A model generated the notes under the pieces. That model was not told where the DNA came from and searched no databases. It was given only the letters and a program-made list of their open reading frames with translations. Source: DASQEH01 sp963765725 (GTDB taxonomy: Bacteria > Actinomycetota > Actinomycetes > Propionibacteriales > Nocardioidaceae). From it: a stretch of DNA of 64,000 nucleotides. Within the stretch, counting starts at the first letter, position 1, and every line of letters starts with the position of its first letter. The position numbers and the translations under genes were made by a program. Positions 1-7,675 of the stretch are shown here, one piece after another. Location of the stretch: contig CAVXXI010000003.1 of assembly GCA_963765725.1 (NCBI GenBank), positions 744,001 to 808,000 of the forward strand. The letters are read 5' to 3'.

Positions 1-144
1 CGCGACGACGCCACCGCAGCCGTCTCGGCCATCGCTGCTCTGAGCGGCGTGTGGTGTGTGCGCGTCCACGACGCGAAGTCTTCGCGCGACGCCGTCGCCG
101 TCGGATCCCGCTGGGCGACCGAGGAGCTCGTCCGTGACGAGTGA
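1..144 (+). CDS. folP: Dihydropteroate synthase, C-terminal fragment (runs in from left edge)
   Basis: Only the last 47 codons are present. Dihydropteroate synthase joins hydroxymethyl-dihydropterin pyrophosphate to p-aminobenzoate in cytosolic folate synthesis. The fragment shows the closing part of the TIM barrel: GVWCVRVHDAK, whose R-x-H is the known phosphate-binding pair of the family, followed by a final helix (RWATEEL). It ends in TGA inside the start of the next gene. Its place directly before folB and folK supports the call. Confidence 0.88.
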   Translation, partial: RDDATAAVSAIAALSGVWCVRVHDAKSSRDAVAVGSRWATEELVRDE

Positions 145-580
145 CGTCGACGACGTACTGCGGGCGCACGCCGACTTCTATGCCGCGTTCGAGCGTGCCG
201 ACTTCGACGCCATGGAGGCACTGTGGGCCGACGACGACGGGGTGGTGTGCGTACATCCTGGCGCTGCGCCGATACGCGGCCGGGGCGCCGTCATGCGGTC
301 GTGGGTCGCGCTGATGGCCGACGCGCCCTATCTCCAGTTCTTCCTGACCGACGTGGACGCCTGCGTCGTGGACGCGCTCGCCTCGGTGACGTGCACCGAG
401 AACGTGCTGTCGGCCACGGCCGACACTCCGGTCGGCGTGTTCGCCGGTGGGAGCGCGGTGGCGACCAACGTCTTCCGTCGTACGGCGGGGCATTGGCGGT
501 TGTGGATCCACCATTCGTCACCGGTACTCTCGACCCCGGACCCGGACCCGGCTGAGCCCCACGAGGGAGATGCGTCATGA
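134..580 (+). CDS. NTF2/SnoaL-like fold protein in the folate operon
   Basis: A 148-residue protein of the nuclear transport factor 2 (SnoaL-3) type. It begins with a helix carrying H-A-D-F-Y-A-A-F and D-A-M-E-A-L-W, followed by VVCVHPG and a strand-rich second half with W-R-L-W-I-H-H-S-S-P near the end, as in the NTF2-like proteins often found between folP and folB in actinobacteria. The GTG at 134 is chosen because the frame upstream is only the folP shadow; it overlaps folP by 11 bases and the stop overlaps folB by 4, so translation is coupled. No specific reaction can be assigned; a steroid-isomerase-like pocket is only an inference from the fold. Confidence 0.75.
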   Translation: MTSDVDDVLRAHADFYAAFERADFDAMEALWADDDGVVCVHPGAAPIRGRGAVMRSWVALMADAPYLQFFLTDVDACVVDALASVTCTENVLSATADTPVGVFAGGSAVATNVFRRTAGHWRLWIHHSSPVLSTPDPDPAEPHEGDAS

Positions 581-963
581 CGCACACGGAGGAGCGGCCG
601 ACAGACCGGCTCGTGCTTCGTGGCCTGCGTGCCGTCGGCCAGCACGGGGTGCTCGACTTCGAGCGGCGAGACGGCCAGGAGTTCGTCGTCGACGTCGAGC
701 TGGCGCTGGACACCCGGTCGGCCGCGCGCGGTGACGACCTGTCCGCCACGGTCCACTACGGGATGCTGGCCGAGCGCCTCCACCAGGCCATCGCGTCCGA
801 CCCCGTCGACCTCATCGAGACGCTCGCGCAACGTCTTGCCGACATCTGCCTGGCCGAGCCGCCGGTCGCCTGGGTCGAGCTGACGGTTCACAAGCCGCAG
901 GCACCGATCCGGGTGGCATTCGACGACGTAAGCCTTACTATCCATCGGAGCCGAGATGACTGA
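577..963 (+). CDS. folB: Dihydroneopterin aldolase
   Basis: A 128-residue enzyme that cleaves 7,8-dihydroneopterin to 6-hydroxymethyl-dihydropterin and glycolaldehyde. The family pattern is clear: GLRAVGQHGVLDFERRDGQEFVVDVEL at the N-terminus, the substrate-site region DLSATVHYGML, then LIETLAQRLAD and the closing VELTVHKPQAPI with the conserved lysine. The length is usual for FolB. It overlaps the preceding gene by 4 bases (ATGA) and folK by 8, so it sits in the middle of a tightly coupled folate operon. Confidence 0.93.
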   Translation: MTHTEERPTDRLVLRGLRAVGQHGVLDFERRDGQEFVVDVELALDTRSAARGDDLSATVHYGMLAERLHQAIASDPVDLIETLAQRLADICLAEPPVAWVELTVHKPQAPIRVAFDDVSLTIHRSRDD

Positions 964-1516
964 GACCCCGAACCCCAACATCGACCCCGACACGCTGACC
1001 GGTGAGATGCGCCCGATCCGCCCCGCCGTCTTGTCGATCGGGAGCAACGTCGGCGACCGCGCGGCCAACCTGCAGGGTGCAGTCGAGGCGCTGGCCGACA
1101 CCCCTGATGTACGACTGGTGACGGTGTCGTCGGTGTACGAGACCACACCGGTCGATGCCCCCGACGGCTCGCCGGACTTCCTCAACGCCGTCCTTCTCGT
1201 CGACACCACGTTGTCGGTCGCGATGCTCCTGGACCGGGCGAAGGCGGTGGAGTCGGCCTTCGGCCGCGAGCGCGGCGAAGTCAACGCCCCCCGCACACTC
1301 GACGTCGACCTGATCGTGGTCGGCGACCGGCTGTCCGACACCGACGAGCTCACGCTGCCCCACCCACGTGCCCACGAACGCGCCTTCGTGCTCGTGCCGT
1401 GGCACGAGATCGACCAGCGGGCGCAGATCCCGGGCAAGGGCAAGATCGCGGACCTGCTCGAGGGCCTCGACACCTCGGTCGTCGTGCGTCGCGACGACCT
1501 GGCCCTGGAGATGTAG
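956..1516 (+). CDS. folK: 2-amino-4-hydroxy-6-hydroxymethyldihydropteridine diphosphokinase
   Basis: A 186-residue pyrophosphokinase that transfers diphosphate from ATP to 6-hydroxymethyl-dihydropterin, the step before FolP. Seen in order: LSIGSNVGDRAANLQ near residue 23, SSVYETTPV, FLNAVLLVDT, the loop GRERGEVNAPRTLDVDLI with the metal-binding D-x-D, and LPHPRAHERAFVLVPW. These are the standard HPPK motifs. About 20 extra residues precede the first motif. The start overlaps folB by 8 bases. Confidence 0.93.
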   Translation: MTETPNPNIDPDTLTGEMRPIRPAVLSIGSNVGDRAANLQGAVEALADTPDVRLVTVSSVYETTPVDAPDGSPDFLNAVLLVDTTLSVAMLLDRAKAVESAFGRERGEVNAPRTLDVDLIVVGDRLSDTDELTLPHPRAHERAFVLVPWHEIDQRAQIPGKGKIADLLEGLDTSVVVRRDDLALEM

Positions 1517-1524
1517 GACCGGAC

Positions 1525-2004
1525 TTGGCAGACCCGCCCGACCCGACCAAGGCCACCATCGGGCCGACGCGCTTGCGGATCCTCGCTGTCGCCTTCGCCG
1601 TCGGCGCGGTCCTCGGGTACGCGATCGTGCCCGTGAGCGAGCGACTCAACGCCACGGCGCCGATGATCCAGTGGGACGCGGTGGTCGTCCTGGCCGCGAT
1701 CGCCGCCATGCTCTTGGCATTGGCCTACACGACGTACCGGACCGTGCACCGCGAGCGGCGCCTGATCGAGCCGCATCGTGCACTCAACTACCTGATGCTG
1801 GCCAAGGCGTGTGCGCTGATGGGGGCCCTCGTCGCAGGTGGTTACCTGGCGTTCGGCGTGCAGTTCCTCGACCAGATGAACATCGAGTTGCCGCGCGAGC
1901 GGGTGATCCGGTCGTTCTCGGCCGCGGTCGCCGCCGTCATCGTGATGGTTTCCGGGCTCCTGCTCGAGCGCGCCTGCAGGATCCCTCGTGACCCCGAGGA
2001 ATAG
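1525..2004 (+). CDS. DUF3180 family membrane protein
   Basis: A 159-residue integral membrane protein with four hydrophobic stretches: ILAVAFAVGAVLGYAIV, VVVLAAIAAMLLALAY, ACALMGALVAGGYLAFG and a C-terminal segment rich in A and V. It matches the DUF3180 proteins found directly after folK in actinobacteria (Rv3605c position). Function is unknown. I chose the TTG at 1525, eight bases after the folK stop, because the reading upstream is only the folK shadow; a conserved TTG start in the neighbourhood of a weak GGACCGGA is plausible but not proven. Confidence 0.8.
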   Translation: MADPPDPTKATIGPTRLRILAVAFAVGAVLGYAIVPVSERLNATAPMIQWDAVVVLAAIAAMLLALAYTTYRTVHRERRLIEPHRALNYLMLAKACALMGALVAGGYLAFGVQFLDQMNIELPRERVIRSFSAAVAAVIVMVSGLLLERACRIPRDPEE

Positions 2005-2013
2005 CATCGATAG

Positions 2014-2616
2014 ATGGCCGGTCGGCGTCGCGTGCAGCGCAGCGTACGCGTGACCGTCTCGGCTCTGCTGGTCGCCGTCGCGGTCGTCGTCGCCGCCGTC
2101 GCGGTGGCACTCTCCACCGCCGTCGCGGTGTCAGCCGTGTTCGCGGCCGCCGCCGGTGCCGCCGCCGCGCGCATCCTGTACAGCGAGGTGCTGCAGACCC
2201 GGCGGAACGCGTCGCGCAGCCGCGCCGACCAGGCCCTGGCCTTCTCCACGGTTCTCGCGAGGCTGCGCGCCGAGCACGCCGGGGAGGTCGCCGGTTGGCA
2301 CCTCAACGTGCAGGAGCGCGACCGCTCGATCAGTGCCCTGGTGACCCGGCTCCGGGCAGCCGACGAACGGGCCGGGACCGCGTCGTTACGGGCCGAGCGT
2401 GAGATGCGGCGTGCCGACGACGCGCAGCGCCGGCTGAGCGAAGTCCTCGACGCGGTACTGGCCCGCCCCGGCGGCTCCAGCAGCCCAGCCGGCGACGAGG
2501 AGGAGCACGACTCCCTCCTCGCCGAGACACGTGAGCTGCCCACGGTCGTCGACATGCTGGCCTGGGAGGAGCGGGCGAGCGGCTCGAGAGCCGACCGCGC
2601 CCGCCGTCACGCCTGA
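2014..2616 (+). CDS. Conserved actinobacterial membrane protein with coiled coil
   Basis: A 200-residue protein. Residues about 12-55 form two Ala/Val-rich membrane helices; from about 60 to 145 the chain is charged and helical with many R, E and A heptads (RSRADQALAFSTVLARLRAEH, RLRAADERAGTASLRAEREMRRADDAQRR), which suggests a coiled coil; the tail is acidic. It sits where Rv3604c sits in mycobacteria, a protein with similar composition. It starts 9 bases after the DUF3180 gene, with GAGGA about 14 bases upstream of ATG. Function unknown. Confidence 0.72.
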   Translation: MAGRRRVQRSVRVTVSALLVAVAVVVAAVAVALSTAVAVSAVFAAAAGAAAARILYSEVLQTRRNASRSRADQALAFSTVLARLRAEHAGEVAGWHLNVQERDRSISALVTRLRAADERAGTASLRAEREMRRADDAQRRLSEVLDAVLARPGGSSSPAGDEEEHDSLLAETRELPTVVDMLAWEERASGSRADRARRHA

Positions 2617-2641
2617 CGGAGCGCTATGCCATTTCCACGCG

Positions 2642-3823
2642 TCAGTGCAGAGGGCCGGTCGACGAGAGACTGACGTCGGCGGGAGCGATGCCGTCGACGT
2701 CCGCGCTGATCGAACGACGCAGCGCCTCGTGCAGCGTCCCCGGGGTGAGGACACCGAGGAATCGCTCGCCCTGGATCACGGCGACCCAGCCCGCGTCCCA
2801 CTGGAGCATCGTGGCCAGGGCGTCCTTCAGTGAGGCGTCTTCCGGCACCCAGGCGTCCATCCGCTGAACCCGGTCGCCGACCGTGCCTCCTCCTGAGGAG
2901 TCGTCCGCCGCGATCCAGCCGCGCAGGTTGTCGTCGGAGTCCAGCACGATCGCCCAGCGGGCGTCCTCGGCGTCCATGAGCAGATGGGCCTCCGAGAGGC
3001 TGTCATCCGCGTGCACGACCGGCGGGCGCTCCAGATCGGATCTCTCGATCGGTGTGACCGCGAGACGACGAAGCCCCCGGTCGGCTCCGACGAACGATGC
3101 CACGAAGTCGTCCGCCGGCGCGCCAAGTACCCGGGCCGGGGTGTCGTACTGCGCGAGCCGCCCGCCACGCTCGAAGACGGCCACCTTGTCCCCGAGCCGT
3201 ACGGCCTCCTCGATGTCGTGGGTCACGAGCACGACGGTCTTGGCCAAGGTGGCCTGGATCTCGAGGAACTGGTCCTGCAGGTTGGCGCGCACGATGGGGT
3301 CGACGGCCCCGAACGGCTCGTCCATCAGCAAGACGTCGGGGTCGGCCGCCAGTGCCCGGGCGACGCCGACCCGCTGCTGCTGCCCGCCGGAGAGCTGCGC
3401 CGGGTACCGGTCACCGAACTCCGACGGCTCGAGCCCCATGGTGGCGAGCAGTTCGTCGGCCCGCTCGTTGGTGCGCTTGCGGTCCCAGCCGAGCAGCTTC
3501 GGAACGGTGGCGACGTTGGCCTGCACGGTCTGGTGGGGGAAGAGCCCGATCTGCTGGATGACGTAGCCGATCCGTCGCCGCAGCTGGACCGCGTCTATGT
3601 GCGTGACGTCCTCGCCGTCGAGCTCGATCCGGCCGGTCGTGGGCTCGATCAGGCGGTTGATCATCTTCAGCGTCGTGGACTTCCCGCACCCGGAGGGGCC
3701 TACGAGCGTCACCAGGGCACCCCGCGGCACGTCGAGGTCGAGCTCGCGCACGGCCACGGTTCCACCGGGGTAGGTCTTGCCGACCCCCGTGAGCCGGATC
3801 ATCGGGTCTTCGCTACCGTCCAT
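2642..3823 (-). CDS. Osmoprotectant (glycine betaine/choline type) ABC importer, ATP-binding subunit with CBS domains
   Basis: A 393-residue ATPase of the ProV/OpuCA family. Walker A GPSGCGKST is at residues 42-50, LSGGQ at 144-148 and Walker B LLMDEP at 165-170. The residues after about 255 form a tandem CBS region, the part that senses ionic strength in characterised OpuA/OpuC systems. The start may be ATG 3823 or ATG 3802 (MIRLTGV, the usual N-terminus). It is transcribed away from its permease genes: its first codon lies three bases from that of the first permease, an unusual split for this operon type. Confidence 0.88.
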   Translation of the reverse strand: MDGSEDPMIRLTGVGKTYPGGTVAVRELDLDVPRGALVTLVGPSGCGKSTTLKMINRLIEPTTGRIELDGEDVTHIDAVQLRRRIGYVIQQIGLFPHQTVQANVATVPKLLGWDRKRTNERADELLATMGLEPSEFGDRYPAQLSGGQQQRVGVARALAADPDVLLMDEPFGAVDPIVRANLQDQFLEIQATLAKTVVLVTHDIEEAVRLGDKVAVFERGGRLAQYDTPARVLGAPADDFVASFVGADRGLRRLAVTPIERSDLERPPVVHADDSLSEAHLLMDAEDARWAIVLDSDDNLRGWIAADDSSGGGTVGDRVQRMDAWVPEDASLKDALATMLQWDAGWVAVIQGERFLGVLTPGTLHEALRRSISADVDGIAPADVSLSSTGPLH

Positions 3824-3826
3824 GAC

Positions 3827-4534
3827 ATGACCTTAGCCGCGTTGCCCTCGGTCAACTCGTGCTACAGCCTGTACGTCAACCACTGGTACTGCCCCTCGTA
3901 CGTCCACGACTACTGGAACGCCCAGGGTGGCCTGTGGCCGTCGACCAAGCAGCACGCGGAGATCACGGTGACCGCGGTGCTGCTCGGGCTGGTCTTGGCC
4001 ATCCCCCTGGCGCTGCTGGCCCGCAGGTTCTCCCGTTTGGAGACGCTGATCCTGGGGGCCTCCACGATGATCTACACCATTCCGTCGCTCGCGCTGTTCC
4101 CCCTGCTGGTGCCCTTCACCGGAATCACGAAGGAGACAGTCGTCATCGGGCTGGCGCTGTACACGCTGACGATCCTGGTCCGCAACACCCTTGCGGGGCT
4201 CCGCGGCGTGCCCGAGTACGTGCGGGAGTCGGCAAGGGGCATGGGCTACGGCCCTACCCGCCTGCTGCTGACCGTCGAGATCCCCCTGGCGTTGCCGGTG
4301 ATCATGGCCGGACTCCGGGTGGCGACCGTGTCGACGGTGGCGCTGACGACGATCGGCTCCATCGTGTCCTACGGCGGTCTCGGAAACCTCCTCGCCGACG
4401 GCGTCCAGACCGACTTCAAGGCGCAGATCCTCACCGCCAGCGTGCTGTGCGTTCTGCTCGCCTTCCTCCTCGACGCCGGCCTGCTCGGGGTCCAGACCGT
4501 ACTGACACCCTGGGCGCGGAGGAGCAGCCGATGA
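3827..4534 (+). CDS. Osmoprotectant ABC importer, permease subunit 1
   Basis: A 235-residue inner-membrane permease of the OpuCB/ProW class. An N-terminal extracytoplasmic stretch rich in W, Y and C (residues 9-40) precedes about five membrane helices. The coupling loop is YVRESARGMGYGPTRLLLTVEIPLALPVIMAGLRVA, the EAA-like motif of binding-protein-dependent permeases. It pairs with the second permease through a 4-base ATGA overlap. There is no clear ribosome binding site before ATG 3827, so a leaderless transcript is possible. Confidence 0.86.
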   Translation: MTLAALPSVNSCYSLYVNHWYCPSYVHDYWNAQGGLWPSTKQHAEITVTAVLLGLVLAIPLALLARRFSRLETLILGASTMIYTIPSLALFPLLVPFTGITKETVVIGLALYTLTILVRNTLAGLRGVPEYVRESARGMGYGPTRLLLTVEIPLALPVIMAGLRVATVSTVALTTIGSIVSYGGLGNLLADGVQTDFKAQILTASVLCVLLAFLLDAGLLGVQTVLTPWARRSSR

Positions 4535-5244
4535 TCGGCGACGCGTTCTCCTACCTGTTGGACTCGGCGAACTGGACCGGGTCCGACGGCATGCTGGTCG
4601 AGCTCGGCGAGCAGCTGCTGCTGACCGTGACGGCGCTGCTCATCACCGCTCTGATCGCCCTGCCGGTCGCGCTCGTACTGGGACATCTCGGGCGCGGTGG
4701 GTTCCTCGCGATCAACATCTCGAACGTCGGCCGGGCCGTCCCCACGTTCGCCGTCTTGATCCTGCTGTCGGTCGGCCCGCTGGGAACGGCGGTCCTCGGC
4801 CCCTACGGGCGCGCCGGCCTGGCGACCCTCGTCGCCCTCACGCTGTTCGCCTTGCCCCCCATCATCACCAACGGGTACGTGGGGATGCGGGAGATCGACC
4901 GGGCCACGGTCGAGGCGGCCAAGGGGATGGGCATGAGCGGACCGCAGCTGTTCTTCACCGTCGAGCTGCCACTCGCGACGCCGCTGATCCTCACCGGTCT
5001 GAGGCTGGCGCTGGTGCAGGTATGGGCGACGGCAACGATCGCCGCCCTCGTCGCGGGACCGGGACTCGGCAACGTGATCACGGCCGGGTTCTACCGCAAC
5101 GACTACGGCAAGGGTTTGGCCGGCGCGCTGGTCGTCGCAGCGATCGCGCTGATCCTCGAGGGGCTCGCCGCCCTCGTCGAGCGCTATGCCGATCCGCTCG
5201 CACGGGTGGAACGGCGCCAGCGCGCATTCGTCGCAGTTGCATAA
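4531..5244 (+). CDS. Osmoprotectant ABC importer, permease subunit 2
   Basis: A 237-residue permease related to subunit 1. Several membrane helices are visible (LLLTVTALLITALIALPVALVLG, FAVLILLSVGPLG and others). The EAA-like loop reads DRATVEAAKGMGMSGPQLFFTVELPLATPLI, and LVAGPGLGNVITAGF near the end is typical of OpuCD/YehW permeases. Translation is coupled to the first permease by overlap at 4531-4534. Two different permeases, one ATPase and one binding protein make a complete Opu-type importer. Confidence 0.87.
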   Translation: MIGDAFSYLLDSANWTGSDGMLVELGEQLLLTVTALLITALIALPVALVLGHLGRGGFLAINISNVGRAVPTFAVLILLSVGPLGTAVLGPYGRAGLATLVALTLFALPPIITNGYVGMREIDRATVEAAKGMGMSGPQLFFTVELPLATPLILTGLRLALVQVWATATIAALVAGPGLGNVITAGFYRNDYGKGLAGALVVAAIALILEGLAALVERYADPLARVERRQRAFVAVA

Positions 5245-5321
5245 CGGTCTGGGGATTGTCGGCGTGAGGTGACATGATTTCCCGGAGATTCGGGTGCCAC
5301 CCGGTACCCGACCTGACACGC

Positions 5322-5340
5322 GCAGCCAGAGTTTGGCTGC
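5322..5340 (+). other. Inverted repeat between permease and binding-protein genes
   Basis: A perfect 7-bp hairpin (GCAGCCA, loop GAGTT, TGGCTGC) sits 24 bases before the binding-protein start. A weaker hairpin (CCCG-GAGATT-CGGG) lies at 5281-5294. The 120-bp gap is the only sizeable space inside this operon. Such structures can set the higher level of the binding protein relative to the permeases by RNA processing or partial termination; that role here is inference. Confidence 0.45.
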
Positions 5341-5364
5341 GGGACACAGAAGGCGGTACACGGG

Positions 5365-6327
5365 ATGCGAATCGGACGTGCGTGGGGACTGGGTATGGCG
5401 GTCACCGCGATGATGGTGGCGACGGCCTGCTCCAACAGCACACCCTCGGGAAGCTCGAGCAACTCGACGTCGGGAGGCGGCAGCGGTAACAAGGGCACGG
5501 TCGTCATCTCCGGGCAGAACTTCGGCGAGATGCAGATCATGGCGTCGATGTACCAGCAGGTGCTACAGAAGGCCGGTTACACCGTGCCGACGCCCAAGCT
5601 GGTCACTACGCGGGACACCTACGTCCCCGAGCTCAAGAAGGGGACGGTCGACGTCGTCCCCGACTACCTCGCCGGTATGGCCGACTTCCTCAACACCAGC
5701 GCCAAGGGCCCGAACGCCCCCGCCATCTCGACCCACAGCCCCCAGGCAACGCTCAAGAAACTGAAGCCGCTGGCAACTGCCGCCAACATCACGATGCTCA
5801 AGCCGGCCAAGGCGACCGACCAGAACGCCTTCGCGGTGACCACGAAGTTCGCGAAGCAGAACCACCTCACAACGCTGTCCGACCTGGCGGGGCTCAAGCA
5901 GCCGATCGTGCTGGCAGCACCGCCGGACTGCAAGGGCCGGTCCGACTGCGAGGGCGGGCTCACCAAGGTGTACCGACTCGACATCACGAAGATCATCCCG
6001 CTCGACTACGACTCCGCCGCCGCCAAGGACTCCGTCACCAAGGGTGAGTCGCAGCTGGGCGAGGTCGCGACGACCGACGCAGCTCTGAGCCAGGAGGGCC
6101 TCACGGCGCTCCAGGACGACAAGGGCATCCAGCCGGCGCAGAATCTGATCCCCGCGACCAACACCGCCTTCATCAAGGCACACCCCGACGTCGCCACGAT
6201 CCTCGACAAGCTGTCGGCGACCTTGACGACCGCCGACCTGGCGCAGATGGACATGCAGGTCGCCGTCAACCGGCAGCAGCCCGCCGATGTCGCCAAGAGC
6301 TACCTGCAGAGCAAGGGGCTGCTGTAG
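5365..6327 (+). CDS. Osmoprotectant ABC importer, substrate-binding lipoprotein
   Basis: A 320-residue OpuAC-type binding protein. The signal peptide ends in a lipobox (MVATAC, Cys about 22), followed by a Ser/Gly/Asn linker, so the mature protein should be lipid-anchored outside the membrane. Then come GTVVISGQNFGEMQIMASMYQQVL, YVPELKKGTVDVVPDYLAGM and AFIKAHPDVATILDKLSATLTTADLAQMD, which match the OsmF/OpuCC group. The ligand is probably a quaternary amine such as glycine betaine or choline, but the aromatic cage was not checked residue by residue. Confidence 0.87.
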   Translation: MRIGRAWGLGMAVTAMMVATACSNSTPSGSSSNSTSGGGSGNKGTVVISGQNFGEMQIMASMYQQVLQKAGYTVPTPKLVTTRDTYVPELKKGTVDVVPDYLAGMADFLNTSAKGPNAPAISTHSPQATLKKLKPLATAANITMLKPAKATDQNAFAVTTKFAKQNHLTTLSDLAGLKQPIVLAAPPDCKGRSDCEGGLTKVYRLDITKIIPLDYDSAAAKDSVTKGESQLGEVATTDAALSQEGLTALQDDKGIQPAQNLIPATNTAFIKAHPDVATILDKLSATLTTADLAQMDMQVAVNRQQPADVAKSYLQSKGLL

Positions 6328-6350
6328 ACGGGCAGGGCCGTCTCTCGCGG

Positions 6351-6411
6351 CGACACCTCCGTGGCGAGCCGACACGTCGGCCGCTGAGGCCGGTGGCTGA
6401 CGTGTCGGCGG
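6351..6411 (+). repeat. 60-bp interspersed repeat, copy D (diverged)
   Basis: This gap copy aligns without gaps, except one extra G near its end, to the three better-conserved copies at 7573, 26147 and 30906. Shared landmarks are CGA-AC at the left, CCGACACG at about base 19 and CTGACGTGTCGGCGG at the right end. Left and right ends are near inverted repeats. It fills most of the 91-bp gap between the importer operon and the next gene and could also act as a terminator hairpin (CCGACACGTC pairs with GACGTGTCGG). Confidence 0.55.
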
Positions 6412-6418
6412 CAGCCTG

Positions 6419-7207
6419 ATGCGGTTCGCGGTCAACGTACCCCCGTTCACCGACCCGGCCACCGTCGTCGAGATTGCGCGCGACGCCGAGGCGGCCGGCT
6501 GGGACGGTGTGTTCCTGTGGGATCATCTGCGCTGGGAGACCGCCCATCCACCGGACGTGCACGACCCGTGGGTGCTGTTGGGCGCGGTGGCGCAGGTCAC
6601 CAATCGCGTCCTGCTCGGCACCTTGGTGACGCCCTTGTCGAGGCGCCGGCCGTGGGTCGTCGCGAAGCAGGTGATGACGCTCGACCACCTGAGTGGAGGA
6701 CGGGCCGTACTCGGGGTGGGGCTCGGCGAGCCGCCCGCAGCCGACTTCTCGGACTTCGGCGACGAGGCGGACGCCCGCGTCCGGGCGGCGATCCTCGACG
6801 AGAGTCTCGCGATCATCGACGCACTGCTCCGGACCGGCCACGCCTCCCACCACGGAGCACACTTCTCGGTCGTCGCCGATGTCCGGCCCCCGCCGGTACA
6901 GCGCCCGAGGCCGCCGATCTGGGTCGCCGGAGTCGTACCCAACGCTCGTCCGCTCCGACGGGCGCGCGGCTGGGACGGCGTGGTCCCCATCGGGGAGGCT
7001 GGGTCGCTCACGCCCGCCGCCCTCGCCGGCTATCTGGGGGGCGAGGCGCCCGAGGGCTGGGAGGTCGTCGCCTCCCGAGCTCCGGGCATCCCGGCGAGCG
7101 AGTACGCCGAGGCAGGTGCGACCTGGCTCGTCGACTCCGCCTGGCCCGTCGGCGACTGGGTCGAGGAGCTCCACGAACGGGTCCGGGAGGGGCCACCAGG
7201 TACCTGA
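6419..7207 (+). CDS. LLM-class flavin-dependent oxidoreductase
   Basis: A 262-residue protein of the luciferase-like monooxygenase superfamily. It opens with MRFAVNVPPFTDPATVVEIARDAEAAGWDGVFLWDHL, followed by LLGTLVTPLSRRRPWVVAKQVMTLDHLSGGRAVLGVGLG, the conserved barrel strand of this class, and PPIWVAGVVPNARPLRRA. It may use FMN or coenzyme F420; the sequence alone does not decide. It is about 60-80 residues shorter than many family members because the C-terminal part is compact. Substrate unknown. Confidence 0.85.
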   Translation: MRFAVNVPPFTDPATVVEIARDAEAAGWDGVFLWDHLRWETAHPPDVHDPWVLLGAVAQVTNRVLLGTLVTPLSRRRPWVVAKQVMTLDHLSGGRAVLGVGLGEPPAADFSDFGDEADARVRAAILDESLAIIDALLRTGHASHHGAHFSVVADVRPPPVQRPRPPIWVAGVVPNARPLRRARGWDGVVPIGEAGSLTPAALAGYLGGEAPEGWEVVASRAPGIPASEYAEAGATWLVDSAWPVGDWVEELHERVREGPPGT

Positions 7208-7264
7208 CTCGGTGGGTGCAGCCGCGCAGGACGCAGCGTCTTCGACGACATTAGGGTGGGCACC

Positions 7265-7459
7265 ATGTCGCGCTTCAGCCTCCCCTCCCTGCCCGGCGCG
7301 GATCGGGTGCTCGTTAGGATCGATCGTGCCTTCCGCTGGCGGGCGGGGGAGGAGGTCGGCAAGCACCTCGACGGGGTGTACGGGCGGCTGGACCAGCTCA
7401 ACGACCGCATCGACGAGCTCGAGCGCCGACTCGAGCAGCCCTCCGAGCGCCCCGACTAG
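7265..7459 (+). CDS. Small coiled-coil protein, unknown function
   Basis: A 64-residue protein: a basic N-terminal part (FSLPSLPGADRVLVRIDRAFRWRAG), then a heptad-rich helix (KHLDGVYGRLDQLNDRIDELERRLEQ) likely to form a coiled coil. ATG 7265 is preferred over GTG 7256. The ATTAGGGT just upstream looks like an actinobacterial -10 element, giving a very short leader. It lies 57 bases after the oxidoreductase. I do not recognise a named family. Confidence 0.6.
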   Translation: MSRFSLPSLPGADRVLVRIDRAFRWRAGEEVGKHLDGVYGRLDQLNDRIDELERRLEQPSERPD

Positions 7460-7485
7460 CACTCCGCCCCCTCGCGAACTCCTCC

Positions 7486-7551
7486 GCCGAGGGGCCAGGT
7501 ACTTCCCGCCGAGGGGTCAGGTCCTTCCCTCCGAGGGGTCATGTGGTTCCG
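7486..7551 (+). repeat. 22-bp tandem array L1 (3 units)
   Basis: Three adjacent 22-bp units, each beginning G/T-CCGAGGGG, followed by Y-CA, a variable stretch and TTCC. The variable stretch is GGTAC, GGTCC and TGTGG in the three units. The array starts 27 bases after the stop of the small coiled-coil gene and is in the same orientation as it. It belongs to the same superfamily as the arrays at 19567, 19795, 33519, 35338 and 55593. Confidence 0.8.
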
Positions 7552-7572
7552 CCGACAGCCCGACCCACTCTC

Positions 7573-7632
7573 CGAGGCGTCAATCGGTGGCCGACACGCC
7601 GGCAGAACCGTGCCCTCGGTGACGTCTCGCGG
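7573..7632 (+). repeat. 60-bp interspersed repeat, copy A
   Basis: One of three well-matched 60-base copies. It begins CGAGGCGTCAATC, has CCGACACGCCGGCAGAACC in the middle and ends GGTGACGTCTCGCGG. The first ten bases and the TGACGTCTCG near the right end are near-perfect inverted repeats. It lies 21 bases after array L1 in the 216-bp gap before the DUF2520 gene. Confidence 0.75.
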
Positions 7633-7675
7633 AAAGCGGGGTGCGGTGTGACCCAGGGCACGTCCGAGGTCCGAC

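Noticed and set aside
7486..7551. CRISPR array
   Set aside because: Units are directly adjacent with a 22-bp period and no unique spacers; no cas genes are near any of the six arrays.
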